A DNA stretch of 64,000 bases from Clostridia bacterium (GCA_017416765.1 JAFQBE010000020.1:19570-83569); one strand, 5' to 3'; positions 49,752 to 60,299 are shown, numbered from the stretch's first letter. Notes: a model not told the origin generated them from the letters alone. A program made the numbers and translations.

Positions 49752-50705
49752 TTACCTGTACCCCTTTTCTTTTAAAAATTTATTGCATATTTCCTTTGCC
49801 GCATCAATAAGAGCAAAGGAATTTTCATATTCGTCAATGTAAAGCCAGTTTATGCGCTCATCACGGTTAAACCATGTAAGCTGACGCTTTGCATAGCGCC
49901 TTGTCTGCTGTTTTAACCGGTCGAGTGCTTCGGTGAGTGTTGCTTCGCCGCTGAAATAAGGCATAAGCTCTTTGTGCCCTATTGCCTGTGCCGCTGTACC
50001 GTTATTTGATTCAAGGCAGAACCTTGCCTCTTCAACAAGTCCGTTTTCCGCCATAATATCAACACGGCGGTTAATGCGCTCGTAAAGATACGCTCTGTCA
50101 TGCGCAGTAAGCCCTATCATCAGCACATCATACGGCGACGGATTCTTTTTCGAATTTTCAGCCTGCTCGGTTATTGTTATACCGTATTGCAGATAAAATT
50201 CAAGCGCGCGCAAAATACGCTTTGTATCGTTTTCGTGCAGTCGTGCCGCACTTATCGGGTCAACCAACCGCAACTGCTCAAGCAAAGGCTGTATACCTTC
50301 GGTTTCAAGACGCTGTTCAAGCGCTTTGCGTATGGCAAGGTCAGTTTCACCTTCGGTATATTCAATATTGTCAACAAGTGAATTTATATACAGCCCCGTA
50401 CCGCCCGCAACTATGGGCAAATTACCGCGTGAAGTGATATCGGCAATACATTTTTTGGCAGCGTCGCAATAAGAAGCTACGCTGTAGCGTTCATCCCGCT
50501 CAAGGAACGAAAGCATATGGTGCGGTATACCCTGCTTTTCTTCTTCTGTAGGCATTGCACTTGCAATATCCATGCCCTTATAAATCTGCATAGAATCAGC
50601 CGAAACAACTTCACCGTCAAAAAGCTTGGCAATTTCAACCGCAAGTGCGGTTTTACCCGATGCGGTAGGACCTGCAACAACTATAACAGGAATTTTATTT
50701 TCCAT
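49752..50705 (-). CDS. miaA: tRNA dimethylallyltransferase MiaA
   Basis: MiaA adds a dimethylallyl group to N6 of A37 in tRNAs reading UNN codons. The 317-residue protein has P-loop GPTASGKT (12-19), the DSMQIYKG motif, PHHM and GGTGLYINSLVDN. The usual terminal QTRRYAKRQLTWFNRD stretch is present. The start follows TTAGGAG. It lies between mutL and the HlyD-like gene, and MiaB, which modifies the same base further, is encoded at the head of the same gene run. Confidence 0.97.
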   Translation of the reverse strand: MENKIPVIVVAGPTASGKTALAVEIAKLFDGEVVSADSMQIYKGMDIASAMPTEEEKQGIPHHMLSFLERDERYSVASYCDAAKKCIADITSRGNLPIVAGGTGLYINSLVDNIEYTEGETDLAIRKALEQRLETEGIQPLLEQLRLVDPISAARLHENDTKRILRALEFYLQYGITITEQAENSKKNPSPYDVLMIGLTAHDRAYLYERINRRVDIMAENGLVEEARFCLESNNGTAAQAIGHKELMPYFSGEATLTEALDRLKQQTRRYAKRQLTWFNRDERINWLYIDEYENSFALIDAAKEICNKFLKEKGYR

Positions 50706-50713
50706 TTTTACTC

Positions 50714-52576
50714 CTAAGCCCTTCCGAAAAGGCGTTCAATATCGCGCTTTGTAAGTTTTGCCACTACAGGTCTGCCGTGCGGACAGTAGCGAATTTCGGG
50801 CATTGAAAGCACCTTTTGCGCAAACTTTTCAAGCTCATAGCTGCTTGTTATATCACCCGCTTTTACTGCGGCACGGCAGGCAGCAGAATGATAAATCCAA
50901 TCGAGCTTTTCTGTTGTGATTTCGCGTATGTTTGAAGCAAGGTAGCCTGCAATTTCTGTAAGCTGTTCGGATAAATCAACACCTTCCAGAATACATGGAT
51001 ACTCGCTCAAAAGCACCGTACCGTTGCCGAAATCATCAACGGCAAAGCCGGCATCACTAAGCAAATCAAGATTTGCAAGGACAGCGGAATATTCATCCTT
51101 GCTCAATGTTACTGCTATGGGAGAAAGCAACATCTGCGAAGCGATATTTTTATTCTCCGTTTTAAACTGTTCGTACAGTATTCTTTCGTGTGCTGCGTGT
51201 TTATCAATAAGCAGCAATTCGTTACCCGATTCAACAAGAATGTACGTAGTGAAAACTTCGCCGATAACGCGTGTTTCAACCGGCTTTTCTTCCGTCACGG
51301 TAACGGTTACGGGTTCTTCAATATTTTTTTGTACAGCGGGCTGAACTTTTGGCAGAATATCTGGGATAAGCTGCGGTTCATCTTCTTCCCTTGCACTGTA
51401 GCCCGACACCTTGGGAGATTCCACACGAACAACAGTTTCGGGCTTTTTTTCTTTGACAAATACAGGCTGTTCCGCAGGCTGATTTTCAGCAAAATGAAGC
51501 TGTGCCGTTCTGGGTTCAACCGCAGCAAAATACTGCTTTGCCACCCTTTGCTCTATTATTTTTGAAGCATCCTGAGAGGGTCTTTCATCGCCCCTTGCAA
51601 GTGCATTTTTTACTGCATAATAAACCGCATTGAAAACCTCTTTTTCGTTGGCAAAACGAACTTCTGTTTTTGCGGGATGGACATTAACATCAACAAAATT
51701 GTACGGCATGATGAGGTTCAGCACACAGCTCGGGAATTTGCCGACCATGATTGAGCCTTTGTATGCTTCTTCAAGTGCGGCGCAGGCTGTTTTGGTGCGC
51801 ACCATTCTGCCGTTGACATAGAAAAGCTGCATATTGCGGTTGGGTCTTGCGGCAAGAGGTTTTGAAATATAACCTTCCACCTTAACGGTTGAATTAGAAC
51901 CTTCTGCAGGTATTAATCCACCTGCAAAATCGCCGCCGTAAACAGCAGAAATTGCCGAAATCAGCTTGCCGTCACCCGATGAGAAAAGGGTCTGCTTACC
52001 GTCGCGTATAAAGCGTACGGAAATTTCAGGGTGCGATATTGCAAGCCTGTCCGCTACAGCGGCAACGGAATTGGCTTCCGTAACATCTTTTTTAAGAAAT
52101 TTCATTCGTGCGGGAACATTGTAAAAAATATCCCTTACTACTATTGTTGTACCTGTGGGGCAGCCCGCATCATCAACGCTGATAAACTGACCGCCTTCTA
52201 CAACGCAATGTGTGCCGATTTCTTCTTCGGCGGTTTTTGTAAACATTTCAACACGGCTTACCGCGGCAATTGATGCAAGCGCTTCACCGCGGAAACCGAG
52301 AGTTGCAACGCAGTCCAGGTCATCGGCAGAGAAAATTTTGCTTGTAGCATGCCCTGTAAAAGCGTTTTTTATATCTTCACGCGCTATGCCGCAGCCGTTA
52401 TCGGTAATACGGATATATTTGATGCCGCCCGCTTGGATTTCAACGGTAATTGAATCGGCACCTGCGTCAACAGAGTTTTCAAGTAGCTCTTTAACAGCTG
52501 AGGACGGTCTTTCAACAACCTCGCCTGCTGCGATAAGCTCATATATTTCTCTTGGCAATAAATTGATTTTAGGCAT
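50714..52576 (-). CDS. mutL: DNA mismatch repair protein MutL (endonuclease type)
   Basis: This 620-residue GHKL ATPase links mismatch recognition to strand removal. N-terminal motifs are AAGEVVERPSSAVKELLEN, DNGCGI and TLGFRGEALASI; the C-terminal half holds DKHAAHERILYE (nuclease metal motif, DQHA with Q changed to K) and the CPHGRPVV zinc motif, so it should be a nicking MutL as in non-methyl-directed bacteria. The start is ATG at 52576 (MPKINLL); a GTG nine bases earlier sits too close to AAAGGA. It follows mutS by 30 bases. Confidence 0.97.
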   Translation of the reverse strand: MPKINLLPREIYELIAAGEVVERPSSAVKELLENSVDAGADSITVEIQAGGIKYIRITDNGCGIAREDIKNAFTGHATSKIFSADDLDCVATLGFRGEALASIAAVSRVEMFTKTAEEEIGTHCVVEGGQFISVDDAGCPTGTTIVVRDIFYNVPARMKFLKKDVTEANSVAAVADRLAISHPEISVRFIRDGKQTLFSSGDGKLISAISAVYGGDFAGGLIPAEGSNSTVKVEGYISKPLAARPNRNMQLFYVNGRMVRTKTACAALEEAYKGSIMVGKFPSCVLNLIMPYNFVDVNVHPAKTEVRFANEKEVFNAVYYAVKNALARGDERPSQDASKIIEQRVAKQYFAAVEPRTAQLHFAENQPAEQPVFVKEKKPETVVRVESPKVSGYSAREEDEPQLIPDILPKVQPAVQKNIEEPVTVTVTEEKPVETRVIGEVFTTYILVESGNELLLIDKHAAHERILYEQFKTENKNIASQMLLSPIAVTLSKDEYSAVLANLDLLSDAGFAVDDFGNGTVLLSEYPCILEGVDLSEQLTEIAGYLASNIREITTEKLDWIYHSAACRAAVKAGDITSSYELEKFAQKVLSMPEIRYCPHGRPVVAKLTKRDIERLFGRA

Positions 52577-52606
52577 ACGATTCACCGTCCTTTATCTGAA
52601 ATAAAA

Positions 52607-55225
52607 TTAAACTTCTTTTGCTTTCTGCACATATTTGTACAGAAGGGTCATAGATTCAATAGGTGTAAGAGTGTTTATATCAAGATTTTTAAGCTCCGCA
52701 ACAATTTCATCGCCTCTGCTTGAAGCAAAGGACAACTGAAAATCGTCCTCCTGTGTGACATTTGCAAAGGAATTTGGTGCAGCAGTAAGCGGCTCCTGTG
52801 CTTCAAGACCTGCAAGCACGGCACGGGCACGCTTAACCACGCTGTCCGGCACACCTGCAAGCTTTGCAACATCAACGCCGTAGCTTCCGTCAGCACAGCC
52901 ACGTACAATTCTGCGAAGGAATGTAATATCGTCACCGCGTTTTTTGACGGAAATATTATAATTCTTAACACCGTCAACGGTATTTTCAAGCTCGGTCAAT
53001 TCATGGTAATGGGTTGCAAACAGCGTTTTAGCGCCGAGTTTCTTTTTATCGGCGGCAAATTCAAGCACAGCCCTTGCAATGCTCATGCCATCGTAAGTTG
53101 ATGTACCTCTGCCTATTTCATCGAAAATAATTAGGCTTTTTGAGGTAGCGTTTTTGAGAATATATGCAACCTCGCTCATTTCAACCATAAAGGTTGACCT
53201 GCCTGCAGACAAATCGTCAGACGCACCGACACGGGTAAACACGCTGTCCACAACACCTACGGTTGCACTTCTTGCAGGGACAAACGAGCCAATCTGCGCC
53301 ATAATAACGATAATAGCGGTCTGGCGCATATAGGTAGATTTACCTGCCATATTCGGACCAGTGATGATTGCACAGCGGTTATCGCCGCAATCAAGCTTTG
53401 TGTCATTAGGTACAAACGGCACACCGTCGAGCATTTTTTCCACTACGGGGTGTCTGCCGTCAACAATATCGAGAGTAGAATCGGCGGTAATCTGCGGCCT
53501 TACATAGCCGTTTTCCATTGCAACCGCCGCAAAGGAACGCAGCACATCAAGCCTTGCAACGGCATTCGCCGTGCGCTGAATACGCCCGAGCTGCTGTGAC
53601 GTTTTGTTTCTGACCTGTGAGAAAATTTCGTACTCAAGCTGGACTATGCGTCCCTGAGCGCCAAGTACTTTGGCTTCAAGTTCTTTAAGCTCCTGCGTGA
53701 TGTACCGTTCGCAGTTGGCAAGGGTCTGCTTGCGTATGTAATCTTCCGGTACAAGCTCCTTGAAAGAATTTGAAACCTCTATATAATATCCGAATACTCG
53801 GTTATAGCCTATTTTAAGTTTTTTGATGCCTGTTCTGTCCTGCTCACGCTGCTGAATTGAAGCAAGGTAACCCTTACCGTCATTCACCAGAGCACGAAGC
53901 TCATCAAGCTCTGCATTAAAGCCGTCACGCACCATTCCGCCTTCACGAACAGAAAACGGAGGCTCATCTACAACAGCGGCATCAATCAGCGCGGCAACAT
54001 CATCAAGAGTATCAATGCTTTCGCTGATTTCGCAAAGCATAGCCGAACGGCATGCGGAAATATTCTGCTTTACCTGCGGCAAACGGTGAATTGCAGCACT
54101 TAGCGAACGCAGTTCGCGCGCATTCGCCGTACCGTAGGAAATACGGGTAATAATACGCTCCAGGTCATTTATACCTGAAAGCGAAGAAGCAATATCGGCG
54201 CAAAGTCTGCCGTCGTGCGTGAGTTCCTCAACAGCATTCTGTCTGCCGATAATTTTTGCGGGATTGGTCAACGGTCGCTCAAGCCAATCGGTAATTTCGC
54301 GCTTGCCCATAGCGGTGCAGGTTTTATCAAGCACCCAGAGAAGCGAACCCTTTTTATCGTTTGAGCGCATGGTGCGGGTAAGCTCAAGACTTCTGCGTGA
54401 AGAGTAATCAAGCTTCATAAAGCCGTTTTCGCTGTAGTAATCGAGCGAACGGATATTTACAAGGTCACTGCGCTGAACCTCACGCAGATATTTTAAAGCC
54501 GTACCTGCCGCCATAACAGCTTGTGTACTGATGCCGGGAGCAATTTCATCGCAGGTGCTGCAATTAAACTGACCTGTTATATTCGCCTCCGCTTCATCAA
54601 GCAGCAGATAATCTTCATCAAAAACCTCAACAAGGGCATTGCTTTTATCGGAAATAAAAGCGCGCACTTCGTTGAGCGTTGCCGCTTCGCGGTTGAGCAG
54701 AATTTCGCTGGGCATAAATCTGCCAAGCTCATTTATTATTTTTGTCTGCGCGGTTTTGCCTTCAATTTCTGTCAGGTGCATGGCACCGGTTGAAACATCA
54801 GCAAAGCAAAGACCCGCGTGCGAATCGCGGTAGAAAAGACTGCACAGAAAATTGTTTTTTGTTTCATCGAGCATATTGCTCTCGATAACAGTACCGGGCG
54901 TGACGATGCGAACAACATCACGCCGGACTATACCTTTTGTTGTTGCGGGGTCCTCCATCTGCTCGCAGATGGCAACCTTATAGCCCTTTGCAACAAGGCG
55001 TGCAATATAAGTATCTGCACTGTGGAAGGGCACACCGCACATAGGTGCGCGTTCCTCCTGACCGCAGTCACGTCCCGTAAGGACCAACTCCAGTTCAGCA
55101 GATGCTGTCTTGGCATCTTCAAAAAACATTTCGTAGAAGTCGCCAAGCCTGAACATCAGAATAGTATCCTGATAGTTCTTTTTTATTTCAAAGTATTGCT
55201 TCATCATCGGGGATAACTCAGCCAT
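52607..55225 (-). CDS. mutS: DNA mismatch repair protein MutS
   Basis: MutS recognises mismatches and small loops. The 872-residue length is typical of MutS1. The mismatch-binding F-x-E motif is in FYEMFFEDA (about 31-39), and the ATPase has Walker A GPNMAGKSTYMRQ, SFVPA, the Walker B region IFDEIGRGTSTYDG and ATHYHEL. The start is ATG at 55225, seven bases after GGAGG; a GTG six bases earlier is too close to the site. It is followed by mutL and miaA. Confidence 0.98.
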   Translation of the reverse strand: MAELSPMMKQYFEIKKNYQDTILMFRLGDFYEMFFEDAKTASAELELVLTGRDCGQEERAPMCGVPFHSADTYIARLVAKGYKVAICEQMEDPATTKGIVRRDVVRIVTPGTVIESNMLDETKNNFLCSLFYRDSHAGLCFADVSTGAMHLTEIEGKTAQTKIINELGRFMPSEILLNREAATLNEVRAFISDKSNALVEVFDEDYLLLDEAEANITGQFNCSTCDEIAPGISTQAVMAAGTALKYLREVQRSDLVNIRSLDYYSENGFMKLDYSSRRSLELTRTMRSNDKKGSLLWVLDKTCTAMGKREITDWLERPLTNPAKIIGRQNAVEELTHDGRLCADIASSLSGINDLERIITRISYGTANARELRSLSAAIHRLPQVKQNISACRSAMLCEISESIDTLDDVAALIDAAVVDEPPFSVREGGMVRDGFNAELDELRALVNDGKGYLASIQQREQDRTGIKKLKIGYNRVFGYYIEVSNSFKELVPEDYIRKQTLANCERYITQELKELEAKVLGAQGRIVQLEYEIFSQVRNKTSQQLGRIQRTANAVARLDVLRSFAAVAMENGYVRPQITADSTLDIVDGRHPVVEKMLDGVPFVPNDTKLDCGDNRCAIITGPNMAGKSTYMRQTAIIVIMAQIGSFVPARSATVGVVDSVFTRVGASDDLSAGRSTFMVEMSEVAYILKNATSKSLIIFDEIGRGTSTYDGMSIARAVLEFAADKKKLGAKTLFATHYHELTELENTVDGVKNYNISVKKRGDDITFLRRIVRGCADGSYGVDVAKLAGVPDSVVKRARAVLAGLEAQEPLTAAPNSFANVTQEDDFQLSFASSRGDEIVAELKNLDINTLTPIESMTLLYKYVQKAKEV

Positions 55226-55263
55226 TTGCACGCCTCCGCAAAAGTGAAATATTTACTTACCAA

Positions 55264-55677
55264 TCAGTGGCAGTCGCTGCCGCAGGATGAGCAGTTACCG
55301 GAACAGCTGTGTTCCTGGGGAGGTTCACAGGTTTCGGGGTCTTCACCCTTGATGCATTCTGTAAGAAGACCGACAATGTAGTTCATCATTTCGTCGATTT
55401 CATTTCTTGCTGCTTCATAAGTTTTCATGTTTTCGTTGTTCATGATTTTTTCACGAAGACCCATGAACTCTTCTTCATAAGCCTGAAGCTTCTGCTCATT
55501 TGCATCGTCCTTTGATGCTTCGTGCTGATAGCTCATATGAACAAGCTGCATTTTGCCGACAAGCTCATTGAGTTCGTCATCCTTTTCGTTAGCTTCTCTT
55601 GCAGCAACGAACTTTGTATATCTTTCGTCCTGCTGAATAGCCTTACCGAGTTCTCTTGTAAGTTTTACGATGTCCAT
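55264..55677 (-). CDS. YlbF/YmcA-family protein with cysteine-rich tail
   Basis: This 137-residue helical protein matches the YlbF/YmcA family (about 1-115). In Bacillus, YlbF, YmcA and YaaT form a complex that steers RNase Y and carries Fe-S clusters. The last 25 residues are Cys/His-rich (ETCEPPQEHSCSGNCSSCGSDCH), with six cysteines able to bind metal or a cluster. The start follows CAGGAG. It lies between miaB and mutS. No YmcA or YaaT gene is in the window, so partners are unknown. Confidence 0.78.
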   Translation of the reverse strand: MDIVKLTRELGKAIQQDERYTKFVAAREANEKDDELNELVGKMQLVHMSYQHEASKDDANEQKLQAYEEEFMGLREKIMNNENMKTYEAARNEIDEMMNYIVGLLTECIKGEDPETCEPPQEHSCSGNCSSCGSDCH

Positions 55678-55742
55678 TTTAGATTCTCCTGTATAATAAA
55701 ATTGATTTATAAAATCCCATAGTTTGGGTTTTTAACAAATGT

Positions 55743-57158
55743 TTAAACAATTTCTCCGGAAAGAGTCCAGTTGCGGCAAGCCGTAACCTTAACATCAACA
55801 AACCTGCCTATATATGATTCATCACCGGGGAAATCAATCATAACGCTGCCGTCCGTTCTGCCCGAAAGCAGACCGCCGTTACACTCTTCACACAGCACGC
55901 GGTAGGTTTGTCCGACCATTTTTTGGCTGCGCTTTGCCGCTATTTTTTCCTGCGCCAAGGTAAGCTCCCTGAACCACTTGCCCTTATCCTCACGGCTTAT
56001 GGGGTCAGGCATTGAAGCTGCCTTTGTGCCTTCGCGCGGGGAATAGATAAAGGTAAACAGCGAAGTAAATTCAACCGCTTCAATAAGTGATACTGTATCG
56101 CGGAATTCTTCGTAGGTTTCACCGGGGAAGCCTACAATAATATCGCTTGTAAGGCTGATATCGGGCATTACTTTTTTAGCGTATTCAACAAGGGACAGAT
56201 ATTTTTCGCGGGTATATCCCCTGTTCATTTCTTTAAGCACGCGGTTATTGCCGCTTTGGAAAGGCAGGTGCAGGTGACGGCTTACCTTTTCACACCTTGC
56301 CATTGTATCGAGCAGTTCAAAGGTGCAATCCTTTGGGTGCGAGGTCATGAAACGGATTCTGAAATCTCCGTCAATATTGTTTATTTCTTCAAGCAGCTGT
56401 GCAAAGCTCATTTCGCCGCTTTCACGGTTGTAGGAATTCACATTCTGACCGAGCAGAGTTATATCCTTACATCCCGAAGCTATAAGCTCCCTGGCTTCAG
56501 CAATAACGGCTTGACTGCTGCGGCTTCTTTCCCTGCCTCTGACATAGGGAACAATACAGTAACTGCAGAAATTGTTGCAGCCGTACATTATCGGAAGCCA
56601 ACCCTTAAAGCTGCCGTCGCGCCTGACGGGAATACCTTCGGCAATATAGCCGTCGCAGTTTTCAACCTCAAACACGCGTTTGCCTGAACAAAGAACCTTA
56701 TACATCAGCTCGGGAATACGGTGGAGTGCATGAGTGCCGAAAACAAGATTTACAAACGGATAGCTCTTTTTTATTTTCTGCCAGACATGCTCCTGCTGCA
56801 TCATACAGCCGCATAGTGCAATAATCATATCGGGCTTATTCTGTTTAATCGGTTTGAGTGCGCCGACATTGCCGAAAACGCGGTCATGCGCGTGTTCACG
56901 CACGGCACAGGTATTGAAAAGCACAAAATCGGCTTCCTCAATTACATCCGTAAAACCATAGCCCATCTGCGCAAGCCAACCCTTCATACGCTCGCTGTCG
57001 GACACATTGCCCTGACAGCCGAAGGTATGCACATAGGCAAGCGGGGCTTTGCCGCCGTATCTGCTTTCAAGTACAGTACGTGCAAGGGCAGCATATTCTC
57101 TCTGCTTTTTTAGTTGTTCAAAAGGGACATCAAAAGCCCTTACATCTGACTTTGGCAA
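55743..57158 (-). CDS. miaB: tRNA-2-methylthio-N6-dimethylallyladenosine synthase MiaB
   Basis: MiaB adds a methylthio group to the i6A37 made by MiaA. The 471-residue protein has the N-terminal methylthiotransferase domain with cluster-binding Cys (THTFGCQ-like as HTFGCQGN, FNTCAVRE, CGCMMQQE). The radical SAM motif CNNFCSYCIVPYVRGRE and a C-terminal TRAM domain follow. The start is TTG at 57158, nine bases after AAGGAGG. It heads the long minus-strand run; a small hairpin (55711-55730 region) lies between it and the YlbF-like gene. Confidence 0.97.
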   Translation of the reverse strand: MPKSDVRAFDVPFEQLKKQREYAALARTVLESRYGGKAPLAYVHTFGCQGNVSDSERMKGWLAQMGYGFTDVIEEADFVLFNTCAVREHAHDRVFGNVGALKPIKQNKPDMIIALCGCMMQQEHVWQKIKKSYPFVNLVFGTHALHRIPELMYKVLCSGKRVFEVENCDGYIAEGIPVRRDGSFKGWLPIMYGCNNFCSYCIVPYVRGRERSRSSQAVIAEARELIASGCKDITLLGQNVNSYNRESGEMSFAQLLEEINNIDGDFRIRFMTSHPKDCTFELLDTMARCEKVSRHLHLPFQSGNNRVLKEMNRGYTREKYLSLVEYAKKVMPDISLTSDIIVGFPGETYEEFRDTVSLIEAVEFTSLFTFIYSPREGTKAASMPDPISREDKGKWFRELTLAQEKIAAKRSQKMVGQTYRVLCEECNGGLLSGRTDGSVMIDFPGDESYIGRFVDVKVTACRNWTLSGEIV

Positions 57159-57214
57159 ACCGTCAAGCCTCCTTCAATATGCAAACGGACATAAAACCCG
57201 ATTATAGATTTTAT

Positions 57215-57243
57215 ATTATACTACAATATTTATATTATTACAA
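57215..57243 (-). promoter_or_regulatory. Sigma-A promoter for the miaB run
   Basis: On the minus strand TTGTAA, 17-nt spacer, consensus TATAAT, about 50 bases before the miaB start. It may serve the whole mutS/division operon. Confidence 0.7.
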
Positions 57244-57317
57244 GACTAAATGCAGATAAAAAAGTTAAAATTTTATAAAAAAATTATCTATATATTGTGG
57301 ATTTTTGCTTTTGCAAG

Positions 57318-57326
57318 TGATATAAT
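57318..57326 (+). promoter_or_regulatory. Extended -10 promoter for the iol genes
   Basis: TGaTATAAT is a perfect extended -10; upstream only weak -35-like TTGTGG with a long spacer is seen, so an activator or the extended element may carry the promoter. Confidence 0.55.
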
Positions 57327-57391
57327 TGTTATGTTTAAAATCAGGTCAGTTTGGCACAACACAAGCTGACATTAACGGAGGTTATATAAAA

Positions 57392-58405
57392 ATGAAACAG
57401 CTCAACATCGGCATCATCGGCGCAGGCAGAATAGGCAAGCTTCACGCAAAGTCAATCTGCTACAATGTACCCACGGCAAAGGTTCTCGGCATCACAGATG
57501 TTTATAAGGAGCATCTCCCCGCACTTTGTGAAGAACTCGGCATTGAAAAGATTTATGATACATATGTAGATATGCTTGAAGATAAGGATATTGACGCAGT
57601 TCTTGTTTGCTCATCAACAGACACACACGCAGATATCGCAATTGCCGCAGCTAAAGCAGGCAAGCATGTTTTCTGCGAAAAGCCCGTTGACCTTACACCC
57701 GAAAAGGTTCAGGCAGTTATTGATACAGTAAAAGAAACAGGCGTTAAGCTCCAGGTTGGCTTCAACCGCCGCTTTGACCACAACTTTGCAACAATCAAGA
57801 ATATGATTAATGACGGCAAAATCGGCGATGTTGAGGTTATTAAAATCACATCACGCGACCCCGAGCCGCCCTCAGCAGAATACGCAGCTGTTTCCGGCGG
57901 TATGTTTGTTGACATGACCATTCATGATTTTGATATGGCTCGCTTCATGGCAGGCAGCCCTATTACAGAAGTTTACGCAAACGCAACCTGCCTTGTTGAC
58001 CCTGCAATCGGTGAAGCAGGCGATGTTGACACAGCAGTTATTTCACTCAAGTTTGAAAACGGTGCAATAGGTGTTATTGACAACTGCCGCCGTGCAGCCT
58101 ACGGCTATGACCAGAGAGTTGAAGTTTTCGGCAGCAAGGGTGCAGCGGTAGCATCAAACGACACACCTTCAAATGTTGTACTTATGGACGAAAACGGCTG
58201 CACAGGCGAAAAGCCGCTCTACTTCTTCCTTGAAAGATACATGCAGTCCTTCCGCGATGAAATGCTTCAGTTTGTTGATGCTGTTATCAACGATAAGGAA
58301 GTTCCCGCAAATGTTGAAGACGGTCTTGGCGCAATTGTAGTTGCTCTTGCCGCAAAGAAGAGTGTTGCAGAAGGCAGACCCGTAAAGGTTTCCGAAATCT
58401 ATTAA
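57392..58405 (+). CDS. iolG: Gfo/Idh/MocA dehydrogenase, inositol 2-dehydrogenase
   Basis: This 337-residue enzyme oxidises myo-inositol to 2-keto-myo-inositol with NAD. A Rossmann fold with GIIGAGRIGKLHAK (about 6-19) precedes the family catalytic EKPVDLTP (Lys) and the GGMFVDMTIHDFDMARF stretch, which carries the catalytic D-x-x-x-H pair. The start is ATG at 57392 after GGAGG; longer in-frame starts overlap the promoter. The iolD and iolE genes downstream support the inositol role over other sugar substrates. Confidence 0.92.
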   Translation: MKQLNIGIIGAGRIGKLHAKSICYNVPTAKVLGITDVYKEHLPALCEELGIEKIYDTYVDMLEDKDIDAVLVCSSTDTHADIAIAAAKAGKHVFCEKPVDLTPEKVQAVIDTVKETGVKLQVGFNRRFDHNFATIKNMINDGKIGDVEVIKITSRDPEPPSAEYAAVSGGMFVDMTIHDFDMARFMAGSPITEVYANATCLVDPAIGEAGDVDTAVISLKFENGAIGVIDNCRRAAYGYDQRVEVFGSKGAAVASNDTPSNVVLMDENGCTGEKPLYFFLERYMQSFRDEMLQFVDAVINDKEVPANVEDGLGAIVVALAAKKSVAEGRPVKVSEIY

Positions 58406-58424
58406 TTAAAAGGATTGATTTGTA

Positions 58425-60281
58425 ATGAAGCTTACAATGGCACAGGCTCTTGTCAAATTCCTCGACAACCAGTATGTCAGCTTTGACGGCGAAGAAACAA
58501 AGTTTGTCAAGGGCATTTTCGGTATATTCGGCCACGGCTGTGTAGTCGGCATCGGTCAGGCACTTGAACAGGGTGGTCATGACCTCACCTACTACCAGGG
58601 TCACAACGAACAGGGCATGGCACACGCCGCCATAGCTTTTGCAAAGCAGAGCGACAGAAGGCAGATTATTGCCTGCACGAGCTCAATCGGACCCGGTGCG
58701 CTCAACATGATTACTGCCTGCGGTACGGCAACAGCTAACCGCATTCCCCTGCTTGTACTCCCCGGCGACACATTCGCATGCCGCCAGCCCGACCCCGTAC
58801 TGCAGCAGATTGAACAGCCCACAAGCTATGCCACAACCGCAAACGACGCTTTCAAGGCTGTATGCAAATACTGGGACAGAATTGAGCGCCCCGAGCAGCT
58901 TATGACCGCTTGCCTAAACGCAATGCGCGTACTTACAGACTGGGCAGAAACAGGCGCAGTATGCCTTGCAATGCCGCAGGATGTTGAAGGCGAAGCATAC
59001 GATTACCCCGAATATTTCTTCCAGAAGAGAATATGGTATCTTGACCGCAGACCCGCAACACGCAGAGAAATTGATGCAGCAGCAGAAATGATAGATTCTG
59101 CAAAAAAGCCGCTCATGATAGTCGGCGGCGGTGTAACATATTCGGGTGCATGGCAGGCAGCACAGTACTTTGCCGAGCGTTTCAACATTCCGATTGGCGA
59201 AACGCAGGCAGGTAAGGGTCAAATCCCGTGGGATTGTCCGCTCAACCTCGGCGGTATAGGTGTTACAGGCGGTGCTGCCGCAAATGTAATTGCACAGCAG
59301 GCTGACCTTATTATTGCAGTCGGCACAAGACTTACAGACTTTACAACCTGCTCAAAGTGGGGCTTTAAGAATCCCGATGTTAAAATACTCAGCATAAATG
59401 TCAGCTCCTTCGACGCATTCAAGATGGACGCAACAAGCGTTATAGCAGACGCTAAAATGGCTCTGCTTGACCTTTCCTCCGCCCTTTCGCAGAAATACTA
59501 CCGCAGCGGCTGGGGCGACGAAATTGCAGAAGCGAAGAACGCATATATTGAAGAAATGGACGCTTGTTACAACCGCGAATTGCCCGACGGCGGTTTTTCA
59601 CAGACACGCGCACTCGGCATAATCAACAATCTGATTGCACCTGATTCCATAGCGCTCGGTTCTTCAGGCAGCTTACCCGGCTGTATGCAGCGCCTTTGGA
59701 GAAGCACACAGCCTAAGACCTACCACATGGAATACGGCTTCTCCTGCATGGGCTACGAAATCTGCGGCGCACTCGGTGCAAAGCTTGCTGCACCCGACAG
59801 AGAGGTTTATGCAATGGTCGGTGACGGCAGCTTCCTGATGCTCCACAGCGAGCTTTACACAGCTATACAGGAAGGTGTAAAAATCAATGTAATGCTGTTT
59901 GACAACAGCGGCTGGGGCTGCATTGAAAACCTGCAGAACAACCAGGGTACGGACACCTTCGGCACACGCTTTACAGCACGCAATCCGCTCACAGGCATGC
60001 TTGACGGACCGATTGTCCCCATAGACTTTGCAAAATGTGCAGAAGGCTACGGCTGCAAGACTTACACAGCAACAAATGCTCAGGAGCTTATTGAAGCACT
60101 TGAAGACGCAAAAAAGCAGACCATTTCAACCCTTATTGACATAAAGGTTGCACACGGCAGCATGAGCGGCGGCTACGAAAGCTGGTGGCGCGTAGGCGTT
60201 GCAGAGGTTTCTGAAAGCGAAAGAGTACATGCCTGTTATGAAGATATGCAGGCAAACATAAAGCTTGCAAGAGAATATTGA
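58425..60281 (+). CDS. iolD: 3D-trihydroxycyclohexane-1,2-dione hydrolase IolD
   Basis: IolD is a thiamine-diphosphate enzyme that opens the inositol-derived ring to 5-deoxyglucuronate. The 618-residue length and acetolactate-synthase-like layout fit: N-terminal cofactor-activating Glu in [10 protein letters not shown], central domain about 200-350, and the C-terminal [15 protein letters not shown] motif with Asn in LFDNSGWG for TPP/Mg. It lies 19 bases after iolG with AAAGGA upstream and 18 bases before iolE. Confidence 0.95.
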   Translation: MKLTMAQALVKFLDNQYVSFDGEETKFVKGIFGIFGHGCVVGIGQALEQGGHDLTYYQGHNEQGMAHAAIAFAKQSDRRQIIACTSSIGPGALNMITACGTATANRIPLLVLPGDTFACRQPDPVLQQIEQPTSYATTANDAFKAVCKYWDRIERPEQLMTACLNAMRVLTDWAETGAVCLAMPQDVEGEAYDYPEYFFQKRIWYLDRRPATRREIDAAAEMIDSAKKPLMIVGGGVTYSGAWQAAQYFAERFNIPIGETQAGKGQIPWDCPLNLGGIGVTGGAAANVIAQQADLIIAVGTRLTDFTTCSKWGFKNPDVKILSINVSSFDAFKMDATSVIADAKMALLDLSSALSQKYYRSGWGDEIAEAKNAYIEEMDACYNRELPDGGFSQTRALGIINNLIAPDSIALGSSGSLPGCMQRLWRSTQPKTYHMEYGFSCMGYEICGALGAKLAAPDREVYAMVGDGSFLMLHSELYTAIQEGVKINVMLFDNSGWGCIENLQNNQGTDTFGTRFTARNPLTGMLDGPIVPIDFAKCAEGYGCKTYTATNAQELIEALEDAKKQTISTLIDIKVAHGSMSGGYESWWRVGVAEVSESERVHACYEDMQANIKLAREY

Positions 60282-60299
60282 TTGAGAGGAAGATAAACA

